NCBI GenBank assembly: GCA_902793285.1 | Contig: CADBCV010000008.1 | Location: forward strand, 1-47,402 | Direction: 5' to 3' | DNA: 47,402 nucleotides | Source: Oscillospiraceae bacterium | GTDB taxonomy: Bacteria; Bacillota; Clostridia; Oscillospirales; Oscillospiraceae | Shown here: positions 7,635-16,082 of the stretch, piece by piece | Layout: every line of letters starts with the position of its first letter | Numbering within the stretch: position 1 is the first letter of the stretch | Notes under the pieces: model-generated | Told to the model about the DNA's origin: nothing | Seen by the model: the letters and a program-made list of their open reading frames with translations, nothing else | Database searches by the model: none | Made by a program: the position numbers and the translations under genes

Positions 7635-9506
7635 ATGAACAGAAAGCAGAAAAAGGTCCTGTACCGCATCCTGATCTCGGCGGCGCTGCTCGCGCTGGCA
7701 AACGCGCTGCCCCTCCCCTTCTGGGCGTCCTGCGCGCTGTACGCCGCGTCCTATCTCACCATCGGCTGGGACATCCTGCGCAAGGCGGCGCTCGGCATCG
7801 CGCACCGGCAGGTGTTTGACGAAAACTTCCTCATGGCGGTGGCGACCCTCGGCGCGATCGCCCTCGCCGTCGCAGACCGGAGCGGGGACTTCAGCGAGGC
7901 CGTGGCCGTCATGCTCTTCTACCAGATCGGCGAGCTCTTCCAGGGCATCGCCGTCGGCAAGAGCCGGCGCAGCATCGCCGCCCTCATGGATATCCGCCCG
8001 GACAGCGCGAATCTTGAGACGGCGGACGGCATTGAGGAGGTCGATCCCGAAAAGGTCCCGGTCGGGAGCGTCATCGTCGTGCAGCCCGGGGAGCGCATCC
8101 CCATCGACGGCGTGGTCCTCGAGGGGAGCTCCGGCCTCGACACCGCGGCCCTCACCGGCGAGAGCGTTCCCCGGGATGTGACCGCCGGGGACGAGGTCGT
8201 GAGCGGCTGCATCAATTTGAGCGGCGTTCTGCGCGTGCAGACCACGCGGGCGTTCGGCGAGTCCACCGTGAGCAAGATTTTGGAGCTTGTGGAAAACTCC
8301 AGCGCGCACAAGTCAAAATCCGAAAACTTCATCTCCAAGTTTGCGCGCATCTACACCCCCGCCGTCTGCTATAGCGCCCTCGCCCTCGCGCTGCTGCCGC
8401 CCGCTGTGCGGCTCGCATTGGGGCTGGCCCCGGCCTTCGGCACCTGGGCGTACCGTGCGCTCACCTTTCTTGTGATAAGCTGCCCCTGCGCGCTCGTGAT
8501 CTCCATCCCGCTGAGCTTCTTCGCGGGTCTCGGCGGGGCGAGCCGGGAGGGCATCCTCATCAAGGGCTCAAACTATCTTGAGACGCTCTCCAAGGTCAAG
8601 ACCGTGGTGTTTGACAAGACCGGCACCATCACAAAGGGCGTCTTCGAGGTAAGCGGCGTGCACCACCACGAGGGGCGCGACGAGGAGCTCATCGAGTACG
8701 CGGCGCTTGCCGAGTGCGCCTCCTCCCACCCCATCAGCCAGAGCCTGCGCCGCTACTACGGACGGGAGCCCGACCGCAGCCGCGTGCGGGACATTGAGGA
8801 GATCAGCGGCCACGGCGTCACCGCCACGGTGGACGAGGTCGCGGTCGCGGCCGGGAACGACAAGCTCATGCGCAGGCTCGGCGTGGAGTACATCCCCTGC
8901 CGCAGCGCCGGGACCGTGATCCATGTGGCGCTCGACGGCAAGTACGCGGGGCACATCCTCATCTCCGACGTGGAGAAGGAGGATATCGGCGAGGCCCTCC
9001 GGGCCCTGCGCGAGGCGGGCGTGGAGAAGACCGTGATGCTCACGGGCGACGTGGAGAGCGCGGCAAAACAGGTGGCGGAGCATGTGGGCGTGGACGAGTA
9101 CCACAGTGAGCTCCTGCCCGGCGACAAGGTGGAGAAGGTGGAGGCCCTGCTGCGCGAGCTCGGCACGGGCAAGCTCGCCTTTGTGGGGGACGGCATCAAC
9201 GACGCGCCCGTCCTCTCCCGCGCAGACATCGGCATCGCGATGGGGGCCATGGGCTCCGACGCCGCGATCGAGGCCGCCGACGTGGTGCTCATGGACGACG
9301 ATCCCATGAAGATCGCAAGGGCCATCAAAATCTCCCGCAAGTGCCTCCGGATCGTGTACGAGAACATCGTGTTCGCCATCGCGGTGAAGCTCGTCTGCCT
9401 CCTCCTCGGGGCGCTCGGTCTTGCCGGGATGTGGGCCGCCATCTTCGCCGACGTGGGCGTGATGGTCCTCGCGGTGCTCAACGCCATGCGCGCACTCCGG
9501 GCATAG
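7635..9506 (+). CDS. Heavy-metal translocating P1B-type ATPase (Zn/Cd type)
   Basis: The 623-residue membrane protein has the full P-type ATPase core: TGES at 174-177, the membrane motif CPC at 283-285, the phosphorylation site DKTGT at 327-331, a SHP motif in the nucleotide domain and GDGINDAPVL near the hinge. The SCPCALVISIPL form of the membrane motif is typical of ZntA/CadA pumps. It would use ATP to export Zn, Cd, Co or Pb. It starts directly with a membrane helix and has no N-terminal metal-binding domain; that module is encoded separately at 7342-7560. Regulation is probably by the divergent ArsR-AraC fusion. Confidence 0.92.
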   Translation: MNRKQKKVLYRILISAALLALANALPLPFWASCALYAASYLTIGWDILRKAALGIAHRQVFDENFLMAVATLGAIALAVADRSGDFSEAVAVMLFYQIGELFQGIAVGKSRRSIAALMDIRPDSANLETADGIEEVDPEKVPVGSVIVVQPGERIPIDGVVLEGSSGLDTAALTGESVPRDVTAGDEVVSGCINLSGVLRVQTTRAFGESTVSKILELVENSSAHKSKSENFISKFARIYTPAVCYSALALALLPPAVRLALGLAPAFGTWAYRALTFLVISCPCALVISIPLSFFAGLGGASREGILIKGSNYLETLSKVKTVVFDKTGTITKGVFEVSGVHHHEGRDEELIEYAALAECASSHPISQSLRRYYGREPDRSRVRDIEEISGHGVTATVDEVAVAAGNDKLMRRLGVEYIPCRSAGTVIHVALDGKYAGHILISDVEKEDIGEALRALREAGVEKTVMLTGDVESAAKQVAEHVGVDEYHSELLPGDKVEKVEALLRELGTGKLAFVGDGINDAPVLSRADIGIAMGAMGSDAAIEAADVVLMDDDPMKIARAIKISRKCLRIVYENIVFAIAVKLVCLLLGALGLAGMWAAIFADVGVMVLAVLNAMRALRA

Positions 9507-9528
9507 GGAAAATTTGATTTTAATTTTT

Positions 9529-9664
9529 CCTGTCATCCTCCTAAAGGGCATAGAGCTTCTAAGCGGCAAGCCGCTAAGAATCTCTAATGTTCGCGAAGCG
9601 AAGGATCCCGTGGTTGGCTGCATCAGGGACGGGATTCTTCGTCGCGTTGCTCCTCAGAATGACA
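9529..9664. repeat. TGTCAT-type repeat after the ATPase gene
   Basis: TGTCATCCTCC at the left and CCTCAGAATGACA at the right are inverted. An inner hairpin, CTTCTAAGCGGC-aag-CCGCTAAGAA, and the GAAGGATCCC/GGGATTCTTC pair are nested inside. It is related to the elements at 1261 and 6392. Confidence 0.6.
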
Positions 9665-9750
9665 TGCAGGTTTGGGACGATCCCCTGATCGACCCGAAAA
9701 CCTGTGATACGGTACAGGTGTACCCTGATGCGCAAATGTTCCCATACCGC

Positions 9751-9900
9751 CGTAGGGGAGGGGCTTGCCCCTCCCGTGCGGTGAACGATCTCAATGCGCA
9801 AAAAATGTACGGCGATTTCGTAAAGACCTGCGATTTCGCCGTACATTTATTCTTATAATAGTACCGTGTGCCGCCGGGCGGGGCGAGCCCCGCCCCTACG
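9751..9900. repeat. Composite repeat with CGTAGGGG ends and inner 44-bp hairpin
   Basis: The ends CGTAGGGGAGGGGCTTGCCC and GGGGCGAGCCCCGCCCCTACG are inverted. In the middle, 9804-9847 is a 44-bp hairpin built on AATGTACGGCGA and TCGCCGTACATT. The same architecture and near-identical length (148 bp) occur at 32433-32580. It lies between the convergent ATPase and J-domain genes. Confidence 0.7.
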
Positions 9901-9954
9901 GTGCCGGAGGGACTTTTTTCACAGCCCCACACTCATGATCGGATAAATTCAGCC

Positions 9955-10620
9955 TCAGCAGCAGAAGATCAGCGGCAGGCCGCAGCGCCCGCCGGTGCAG
10001 AGGGACGCCGCGCAGAGCCCGAGCCAGAGGGGATTGAGGTTTACGGACCTTGCGTAGCTGCCGGTATAGTTGTCGTAGAAATCCCCGCCGCTTTGAAGCT
10101 GCTCCAGGAGGCGGCGGTACTCGGCGTTGTCCGGCTCGAGCGCGACAGCCTTCTTCGCCTGCTCCAGCGCCGCCACCTTGTTGCCGAGGTACATGTTCGC
10201 CCCCGCGGAGAGATAGAACCACTTGCCGTCCCGCTCGCTCTCCGGCACGCCGGAGAGGGCGTTGAGAGCCTCGCGGTACATGCCGTTTCGGATGTAGTTG
10301 ACGGCGGCGGTGTACTCGCTGCGCTCGGTCTGCCTCGATTGCGCGCCGTAACCTGCCCAGTCGGTCCAGCCGCCGTAGCCGTACTGCTGATAGGCGCCCG
10401 CCTGCCCGCCGTAGCCCGCGTAGGAGGCGCTGCCGGGGGTGTTGCCGCTTTTGATCTGGTCGTAGGCGGCGTTGACGTCGTTCATCTTTTTGGCCGCCTC
10501 CGCATCGCCGGGGTGCAGATCGGGGTGGTACTTTTTAATCAGGTCGCGGTAGGCTTTTTTGACCTCCTCATCGGAGGCGTCCGGGGCCACGCCCAGTACT
10601 TTATACGGATCCTGAACCAT
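9955..10620 (-). CDS. J-domain protein with TPR-like region
   Basis: The 221-residue protein starts with a J domain (residues 4-60) containing the essential HPD at 32-34, so it should stimulate a DnaK-type ATPase. A Tyr/Gly/Gln-rich linker spans about 65-95, then a helical region (100-170) resembles a TPR pair (SAGANMYLGNKVAALEQAKK). The tail ends with a hydrophobic, cysteine-rich GRCGLPLIFCC that might anchor or bind metal. It lacks the zinc and substrate domains of true DnaJ. It overlaps the upstream DUF5685 gene by 20 bases, showing a common operon. The client is unknown. Confidence 0.85.
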   Translation of the reverse strand: MVQDPYKVLGVAPDASDEEVKKAYRDLIKKYHPDLHPGDAEAAKKMNDVNAAYDQIKSGNTPGSASYAGYGGQAGAYQQYGYGGWTDWAGYGAQSRQTERSEYTAAVNYIRNGMYREALNALSGVPESERDGKWFYLSAGANMYLGNKVAALEQAKKAVALEPDNAEYRRLLEQLQSGGDFYDNYTGSYARSVNLNPLWLGLCAASLCTGGRCGLPLIFCC

Positions 10621-11446
10621 CTTCGGACCCCTCTCCCTTATATTTCTGATTGAATGCCGACCAGAGGCCGACGCAGAGAATGTTTTTCATAAGCCCTGTA
10701 TCGTTGACCAGGGGGAGCCTGTCAAACCAGTAGACGCATTCGCCAAGCTGCATACGCAGGATATCGCGGAAGCGCTCTCCGTTTCCCTTCTCGCCCGCGA
10801 GATTCAGAAAGGGATTGTAGCGCCCGCGCGCGGCATCCTCGTCGAGGTCCATCGCGGCGTCCAGAAGATAGAGGAAGCGGCCGAGCGCGTCCCCCATGTG
10901 ACGCAGCGTCTCACTCCAGCGGTCCTCCCGCCAGACGAAAATCTCCCGCATCATTCGGCCGAAGCAGGCTGCCGCGGCATCCGGGTCCAAACGCCCCGCA
11001 GCTTCGATCTCCGCAAGATCATTGAGGGCCTTTTCGATCGCGGCGCACTGGCGGGGGCAGCGCTCTTTCACCGCGTCATAGCCCGCCCTGAGGGTCTTGG
11101 CCTCGGCCAGGGCTGTGAGATTTTTGTCGTCCTTCCAGTCGTCCAGGCACTTGAGATAGGCGAGGGCGACGTTCATATTGGCGGCGTAGTCGGACACGGC
11201 GCTCATGACAAAGCGCTCATGCCCCAGGGGATGGCGCATACAGCCGCTCTCGCCGGACTCCTCCTCCGGCTCATAGAGGGAGGAGAGCAGGAGCACCAGA
11301 AAGCTCATGTCATAGTTGAGCGTAAGTCTCGCCGGCTGGCCGAAGCAGCGCTTCAGACTCCGGCAGAGGCCGCAGTAGACGGCCCGATAGCGCTGAAGCT
11401 CCGTCTCCTCCAGCACGTTCCCGGCCGCGACAAGATAACCGAACAT
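10601..11446 (-). CDS. DUF5685 family protein
   Basis: The 281-residue protein matches the DUF5685 family of Clostridia, recognisable from the opening MFGYLVAAGN and the CGLCRSLKRCFG and LTLNYDMSFLVLLLSSLYEP blocks. It is mostly helical and rich in Cys near the start (C25, C28, C34). The family has no known function. Its gene overlaps the J-domain gene and is 9 bases from the zinc-ribbon membrane protein gene, so the three form one operon and may act together. Confidence 0.8.
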   Translation of the reverse strand: MFGYLVAAGNVLEETELQRYRAVYCGLCRSLKRCFGQPARLTLNYDMSFLVLLLSSLYEPEEESGESGCMRHPLGHERFVMSAVSDYAANMNVALAYLKCLDDWKDDKNLTALAEAKTLRAGYDAVKERCPRQCAAIEKALNDLAEIEAAGRLDPDAAAACFGRMMREIFVWREDRWSETLRHMGDALGRFLYLLDAAMDLDEDAARGRYNPFLNLAGEKGNGERFRDILRMQLGECVYWFDRLPLVNDTGLMKNILCVGLWSAFNQKYKGEGSEDGSGSV

Positions 11447-11455
11447 CGCGTAAAC

Positions 11456-11860
11456 TCAGCTCTTTCCCGTGAAGGTGTTGCCGCACTTGCGGCAGACGAT
11501 TTTGATTTTCCCGTGCCCGCGCGGGACGCGCAGCGTAGTCTTGCAGGCGGGGCAGGTATAAAACTTATAGTCCTTGCGCTGCACCCACTTCTCCCGGCGC
11601 AGCTTCAGCGTGGCGCGCAGCCTGTAATACAGGCGCAGGAATTTGCCGTTTTCCTCCCGCCGGCGGGCGACATTGCGCGAGAACATGCGAAAATACACAT
11701 AGCCCAGCAGCGCAAGCACCGCCCCATAGAGGCAGCGGCTGGCGGTCCCCCGCACAAGGGCGGCCGCGAAGAGCAGCGCCGCGTCTACGCCGAAGAGGAA
11801 CAGATTCAGTTGATCGTTGCCGTTTCTGCCGACCATGAAACGCGCCAGTTTTTCTCTCAT
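11456..11860 (-). CDS. Membrane protein with C-terminal zinc ribbon
   Basis: The 134-residue protein has two predicted membrane helices (about 18-40 and 43-60), a basic arginine-rich stretch (65-90) and a zinc ribbon: CPAC at about 103-106 and CRKCG near 123-127. The charged region and the ribbon would face the cytoplasm. No clear ribosome site precedes the start, so the N terminus is less sure. It is first in the operon with DUF5685 and the J-domain protein. It is not a family I can name. Confidence 0.7.
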   Translation of the reverse strand: MREKLARFMVGRNGNDQLNLFLFGVDAALLFAAALVRGTASRCLYGAVLALLGYVYFRMFSRNVARRREENGKFLRLYYRLRATLKLRREKWVQRKDYKFYTCPACKTTLRVPRGHGKIKIVCRKCGNTFTGKS

Positions 11861-11899
11861 GATGCAAGCCGTCGCTTTCTACGTAGTTTTAACAGAGTC

Positions 11900-11928
11900 A
11901 CTATACCACACTCCCGGTGGAATATATC
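11900..11928 (-). promoter_or_regulatory. Promoter of the zinc-ribbon/DUF5685/J-domain operon
   Basis: On the minus strand, TATAGT is a good -10 box. GATATA lies 17 bases upstream and TTGATA 19 bases upstream; either could act as a weak -35. Confidence 0.5.
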
Positions 11929-11961
11929 AAAAAAATGTAAAATTTCTTTTCACGGCTTTCC

Positions 11962-11990
11962 TTGCAAAAGCGGCGGGGCGCGTGTAAACT
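11962..11990 (+). promoter_or_regulatory. truA promoter
   Basis: TTGCAA and TAAACT are separated by exactly 17 bases, with the start codon 28 bases further on. Confidence 0.7.
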
Positions 11991-12017
11991 GACGCTGAAC
12001 AACAATTGGGGGAACAC

Positions 12018-12758
12018 ATGATGCGTAACTTTAAGCTGACGCTCTGCTACGACGGGGGCCGCTACCGGGGCTGGCAGCGGCAGGGCAACACGGAAAACAC
12101 CATCCAGGCCAAAATGGAGGCGATCCTCTCCCGCCTGCTCGGGCAGGAGATCGAGCTCGCCGCCTCCGGGCGCACCGACGCGGGCGTCCACGCGCGCTGC
12201 CAGGTCTGCTCCTTCCGGGCGGAGACGGAGGAGAGCGCTGATTTTCTGCTTGGCGAGCTGCGCAGATATCTCCCGGAGGATATCGGGGCCCTCGCCCTCG
12301 AGGAGGCGCCCGAGCGCTTTCACGCGCGCCTGAGCTGCCGGGAGAAGACCTATCTCTACCGCGTCTGGAACAGCGCCCAGCCGAATGTGTTTGAGCGCAA
12401 ATATCTCCATGTCTTCCCGGAGGCGCTGGATCTTGACGCTATGCACGAGGCGGCGGCGCTTCTCCTCGGGGAGCACGATTTCTCCGCCTTCTGCACAAAT
12501 CCCCGGATGAAAAAGTCCGCCGTGCGGCGCCTGACGGAGATCCGCATCGAGCGCGCGGGCGGGGAGCTGCGCCTTTTCTATACCGGCGGCGGCTTTCTCT
12601 ACAACATGGTGCGCATCATGACGGGGACGCTCCTGGAGGTCGGCGCCGGGCGGCGGAGCGCGGAGAGCGTGCGCGCGGCGCTCGAGAGCCGTGACCGGGC
12701 GCAGGCGGGTCCCACCGCCCCGGCGCAGGGGCTCATTCTGTGGGATGTGCGCTATTGA
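12018..12758 (+). CDS. truA: tRNA pseudouridine synthase A
   Basis: The 246-residue enzyme converts uridines 38-40 of the tRNA anticodon arm to pseudouridine. The family motif GRTDAGVHA carries the catalytic Asp54, and the segments CYDGGRYRGWQRQ and GGGFLYNMVRIMTGTL are typical of TruA. Length matches the family. An upstream TTG is in frame, but GGGGG lies 5 bases before the ATG at 12018 (8 before a second ATG at 12021), so the ATG pair is preferred. The gene stands alone behind its own promoter. Confidence 0.95.
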   Translation: MMRNFKLTLCYDGGRYRGWQRQGNTENTIQAKMEAILSRLLGQEIELAASGRTDAGVHARCQVCSFRAETEESADFLLGELRRYLPEDIGALALEEAPERFHARLSCREKTYLYRVWNSAQPNVFERKYLHVFPEALDLDAMHEAAALLLGEHDFSAFCTNPRMKKSAVRRLTEIRIERAGGELRLFYTGGGFLYNMVRIMTGTLLEVGAGRRSAESVRAALESRDRAQAGPTAPAQGLILWDVRY

Positions 12759-12806
12759 CAGGCAGGTTTTGGCCGGATTTTTGTACTGTTTTCGGCAGAA
12801 TGAGCA

Positions 12807-12835
12807 TTGACACCCCCGTCGAATCCTGCTAAAAT
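12807..12835 (+). promoter_or_regulatory. Strong promoter of the pot leader RNA
   Basis: A consensus TTGACA and TAAAAT are spaced exactly 17 bases apart. Transcription should begin close to 12842. No coding sequence follows for 340 bases, so this promoter drives a long leader or a separate RNA. Confidence 0.85.
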
Positions 12836-12841
12836 AAGGCA

Positions 12842-12999
12842 TCTCAATTGGATACACCGAGTTTATCCGAAGCAAGATATCGACCGCCCTCCTGGGGCTA
12901 AGGCCATACGGACAGCCGGGTCGGATGCCGAAGAACCGCGGAAGGCGGCGGCAACTTCTGTTGCCTTATTGATTGAGTTAAAAGCTCAAGTTTTATAGT
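12842..12999 (+). ncRNA. Candidate structured RNA / riboswitch-like leader upstream of potABCD
   Basis: The predicted transcript folds extensively. Seen pairings are GGATA/TATCC near 12850-12870, GCCC/GGGC near 12885-12900, CGACC/GGTCG closing that region, and a perfect GGCAAC-ttct-GTTGCC hairpin at 12950-12965. CTCAAT at 12843-12848 can pair with ATTGAG at 12972-12977 and close the whole fold. The same ATTGAG strand can instead pair with CTCAA at 12985-12989, forming a hairpin followed by GTTTTATAGTTTTG. Mutually exclusive pairing of this sort is typical of riboswitches. I do not recognise a known RNA class. It may be a stand-alone small RNA rather than a leader. Confidence 0.55.
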
Positions 13000-13137
13000 T
13001 TTGTAAAAGCATACAAATCTGTGAAATGGTCAATAAGAGTAGTAAAAGTGTTCTTTGCTATATAGACTCTTAACTTCCATTGAGGGCGGGGCCCCATGCG
13101 TAGGGTTCCGTGGGCGTTTTACGTCCTGCCGTTTACA

Positions 13138-13170
13138 GCAGCTGTGCTTTTGCACGGCTGCTTTTTGTTT
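13138..13170 (+). terminator. Intrinsic terminator in the potA leader
   Basis: A 10-bp stem, GCAGCTGTGC with GCACGGCTGC (one G-U pair), has a UUUU loop and a TTTTTGTTT tail. It ends only 13 bases before the potA start, so read-through must be controlled. A smaller hairpin, GGGCG-ttta-CGTCC type, lies just upstream at about 13112-13126. Confidence 0.85.
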
Positions 13171-13183
13171 GGGGGGCTGGGAT

Positions 13184-14332
13184 ATGAAAAAAATCGTGGA
13201 AATCAAAAACATCACAAAATCCTTTGACGGCGAGGTCGTGCTGGACAACATCAATCTCGACATCTACGACAACGAATTTATCACGCTGCTCGGCCCTTCC
13301 GGCTGCGGCAAGACGACGCTCCTGCGCATCATCGGCGGCTTTGAGACGCCGGATCAGGGCGATGTCATCTTCATGGGGGAAAACATCAACGGCCTGCCGC
13401 CCCACAAGCGCAACGTGAACACCGTCTTTCAGCGCTATGCCCTCTTCCCGCATTTGAACGTGTTTGAAAACGTGGCCTTCTCCCTGCGGGAAAAGAAGGT
13501 CCCGAAGGCGGAGATCCAGAAGGCCGTGACGGAGATGCTGTCGCTGGTAGCACTCAAGGGCTTTGAAAAACGCGCTGTGACAAGTCTCTCCGGCGGGCAG
13601 CAGCAGCGCGTCGCCATCGCGCGGGCGCTTGTAAACCAGCCCAAGGTCCTCCTGCTGGACGAGCCGCTCTCCGCGCTCGACCTGAAGCTCCGCAAGGACA
13701 TGCAGGTGGAGCTCAAGAACATCCAGAAGGCCACCGGCATCACCTTCATCTTCGTCACCCACGACCAGGAGGAGGCCCTGTCCATGTCCGACACCGTGGT
13801 CGTCATGACCGAGGGGCACATCCAGCAGATCGGCACCCCCGTGGATATCTACAACGAGCCGCAGAACGCCTTCGTCGCGGACTTCATCGGGGAGAGCAAT
13901 ATCCTCGACGGCGTGATGCTGGAGGACTACAGGGTCCGCTTCTCCGGCCATACCTTCCAGTGCCTGGACAAGGACTTCGGCGCGCGCGAGGCGGTGGACG
14001 TCGTGGTCCGGCCTGAGGATGTGGACATTGTGCCCGAGGAGAAGGGCCACCTGCGCGGGGTGGTGACCTCGGTCACCTTCCTCGGCGTGCACTATGAGAT
14101 CATTGTGGACATCGGCGGCTTCAAGTGGATGATCCAGACCACGGACTTTCATGATGTGGGCGAGCAGATCGGCCTGTTCATTGAGCCGGACGCCATCCAC
14201 GTCATGAAGAAATCCAAATTCTCCGGCATGTTCGGCGACTACTCCTCCTTCTCCGATGAGATGGACGAGATCGGCGAGGTCGACCTGGAGGAGCTTGAGG
14301 AGCTCGAGGCGGAAGGCGGGGCCGGGACATGA
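13184..14332 (+). CDS. potA: Spermidine/putrescine ABC transporter ATPase
   Basis: The 382-residue protein powers polyamine import. Walker A is GPSGCGKTT (37-45), the signature LSGGQQQR, Walker B VLLLDEP, and a TOBE domain occupies the C-terminal third, as usual for PotA. The tail is very acidic ([14 protein letters not shown]), an addition to the standard length. The frame is open upstream, but only the ATG at 13184 follows the terminator and a GGGGGG ribosome site. It overlaps potB by four bases. Expression is probably governed by the leader with its terminator at 13138-13170. Confidence 0.93.
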   Translation: MKKIVEIKNITKSFDGEVVLDNINLDIYDNEFITLLGPSGCGKTTLLRIIGGFETPDQGDVIFMGENINGLPPHKRNVNTVFQRYALFPHLNVFENVAFSLREKKVPKAEIQKAVTEMLSLVALKGFEKRAVTSLSGGQQQRVAIARALVNQPKVLLLDEPLSALDLKLRKDMQVELKNIQKATGITFIFVTHDQEEALSMSDTVVVMTEGHIQQIGTPVDIYNEPQNAFVADFIGESNILDGVMLEDYRVRFSGHTFQCLDKDFGAREAVDVVVRPEDVDIVPEEKGHLRGVVTSVTFLGVHYEIIVDIGGFKWMIQTTDFHDVGEQIGLFIEPDAIHVMKKSKFSGMFGDYSSFSDEMDEIGEVDLEELEELEAEGGAGT

Positions 14333-15198
14333 ACAGGAAGACCCGCTCCCTCATCCAGCGCATGACGCTCACGCCCTACTCGGTCTGGGCGGCGCTCTTT
14401 ATCGTGGTGCCGCTGATCTTCGTGGCGTACTACGCCTTTACCGATTCCGCCTTTCACTTCACCTTTGACAATATCGCCCGCTTCTTCACCGCGACCTCCC
14501 GCATTGACGACGGGGAGAGCGTGCGCGAGGTGCGCACCTATCTCGTGATCTTCTGGCGCTCCTTAAAGCTCGCGCTCGTGTCCACGTTCATCTGCCTTTT
14601 GACAGGCTACCCGCTCGCCTACATCATGGCGCGGGCCAACAAACGCACGCAGAACATCCTGCTCACGCTCATCATGATCCCCATGTGGATGAACTTTCTC
14701 ATCCGCACCTACGCCTGGATGACCATCCTGCAGGACACCGGCATCCTCAACGGCTTCCTCTCCGCCCTGCATCTGGGGCGCGTGCACATCATCGGCACGG
14801 AGGCCGCCGTCGTCATCGGCATGGTTTATGACTACTTCCCCTATATGGTCCTGCCGATCTATTCCGTGATGGCAAAGCTCGACGGGAAGCTCCTGGAGGC
14901 GGCAAGCGATCTGGGCTGCCCGGGCCTGAGCGTCCTGCGCCGCGTGATCTGGCCGCTGAGTCTGCCGGGGGTCCTCTCCGGCGTCACCATGGTGCTCATC
15001 CCCTCGATCAGCACCTTCTACATCTCCCAAAAGCTCGGCAACGGCAAGTTCTTCCTGATCGGCGACGCGATCGAGGGCCAGTACGTGGCAAACAACCTCC
15101 ACTTCGCCGCGGCCATCGCCTTTATCCTCATGGTGATCCTGCTTGTGTGCATGGGTCTCATGCAGAAGCTCACCAACCGAAAGATTATCGTCGCATAA
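14329..15198 (+). CDS. potB: Spermidine/putrescine ABC transporter permease PotB
   Basis: The 289-residue membrane protein has six hydrophobic segments and the inner-membrane permease loop [20 protein letters not shown], which docks to PotA. It belongs to the binding-protein-dependent permease family; an initial helix (17-38) is followed by a periplasm-side loop, as in PotB. The start overlaps the potA stop (ATGA), so translation is coupled. It forms the channel with PotC. Confidence 0.92.
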   Translation: MNRKTRSLIQRMTLTPYSVWAALFIVVPLIFVAYYAFTDSAFHFTFDNIARFFTATSRIDDGESVREVRTYLVIFWRSLKLALVSTFICLLTGYPLAYIMARANKRTQNILLTLIMIPMWMNFLIRTYAWMTILQDTGILNGFLSALHLGRVHIIGTEAAVVIGMVYDYFPYMVLPIYSVMAKLDGKLLEAASDLGCPGLSVLRRVIWPLSLPGVLSGVTMVLIPSISTFYISQKLGNGKFFLIGDAIEGQYVANNLHFAAAIAFILMVILLVCMGLMQKLTNRKIIVA

Positions 15199-15211
15199 GG
15201 AGGGGGATACT

Positions 15212-16033
15212 ATGAAACGTGCATCGAAAATCTACACCGCGCTCGTCATGGTCTTCCTCTTTGCGCCCATCGCGATCCTGCTGGTCTTCTCCTTCAACCG
15301 GGCGAAAAGTCTCTCGGTCTTCTCCGGCTTCTCCCTCTACTGGTACCGGGAGCTCTTCCGGGATTTGGAGACGCTGCGGGCCGTGCGCAACACGCTCCTG
15401 CTCGCGGTGTCGGCGGCGCTCATCTCCACCGTGATGGGCACGGCCGCCGCTGTCGGCATCAACCGGCTGCGCAGCAAGGTCCTGCGCACCGCGATGGACA
15501 GCGTCACGAACATCCCCATGATCAACCCCGACATCATCACCGGCATCTCCCTGATGCTCATGTTCGTGTTCGTGGGCCGGCTCTTCGGCGCGGCGACAAG
15601 TCTGAGCTTCTGGACCATGCTCATCGCGCACATCACCTTCTGCCTGCCCTATGTGATCCTGCAGGTGCTGCCGAAGCTGCAGCAGATGGACAAGGCCCTG
15701 CCCGAGGCCGCGATGGATCTCGGCTGCACGCCGTTTCGCGCGTTTCTCAAGGCAGAGCTGCCGGAGATCATGCCCGGCGTCGTCACCGGGATGATCATGG
15801 CCTTCACCCTGTCGCTGGACGATTTCGTCATCAGCTACTTCACCTCCGGCAACGGCTTCCAGACGCTGCCCATCCGCATCTACAACATGACCAAGAAAAC
15901 CGTCACCCCGAAGATGTACGCCCTTGCGACCATCATCTTCTTTGTGATCCTGACGCTGCTGCTCATCTCCAACCTCTATGACGAGGAGAGCGTGCAAAAG
16001 CGCCGGGAGGCCAAGGCCGCAAAGCAAAAATAA
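15212..16033 (+). CDS. potC: Spermidine/putrescine ABC transporter permease PotC
   Basis: The 273-residue permease partner of PotB has six membrane helices and the docking loop EAAMDLGCTPFRAFLKAELP. The ATG at 15212 is preceded by AAGGAGGGGG; the longer frame starting upstream overlaps potB and has no ribosome site. Motifs in VVTGMIMAFTLSLDDFVISYF are typical of PotC. It lies 13 bases after potB and 49 bases before potD. Confidence 0.92.
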   Translation: MKRASKIYTALVMVFLFAPIAILLVFSFNRAKSLSVFSGFSLYWYRELFRDLETLRAVRNTLLLAVSAALISTVMGTAAAVGINRLRSKVLRTAMDSVTNIPMINPDIITGISLMLMFVFVGRLFGAATSLSFWTMLIAHITFCLPYVILQVLPKLQQMDKALPEAAMDLGCTPFRAFLKAELPEIMPGVVTGMIMAFTLSLDDFVISYFTSGNGFQTLPIRIYNMTKKTVTPKMYALATIIFFVILTLLLISNLYDEESVQKRREAKAAKQK

Positions 16034-16082
16034 GTGATTATAAAACCGCGTTTCGCAAATGAATCAACAAGGAGGATACAAC

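Noticed and set aside
12888-12932. GGGGCTAAGG..CAGCCGGGT, partly like the second half of the cyclic-di-GMP-I riboswitch
   Set aside because: The required upstream GGCAAAC and GGACGCAAAGCC segments are missing in the right place, so I do not call that class.
13095-13130. GTAGGGTTCCG followed by a hairpin, resembling the start of the ykkC (guanidine-I) riboswitch
   Set aside because: The rest of the ykkC consensus (GGTCCGAGAG and the ACGG..AAAGCCCGGGAGA part) is absent, so the match of about ten bases is probably chance.
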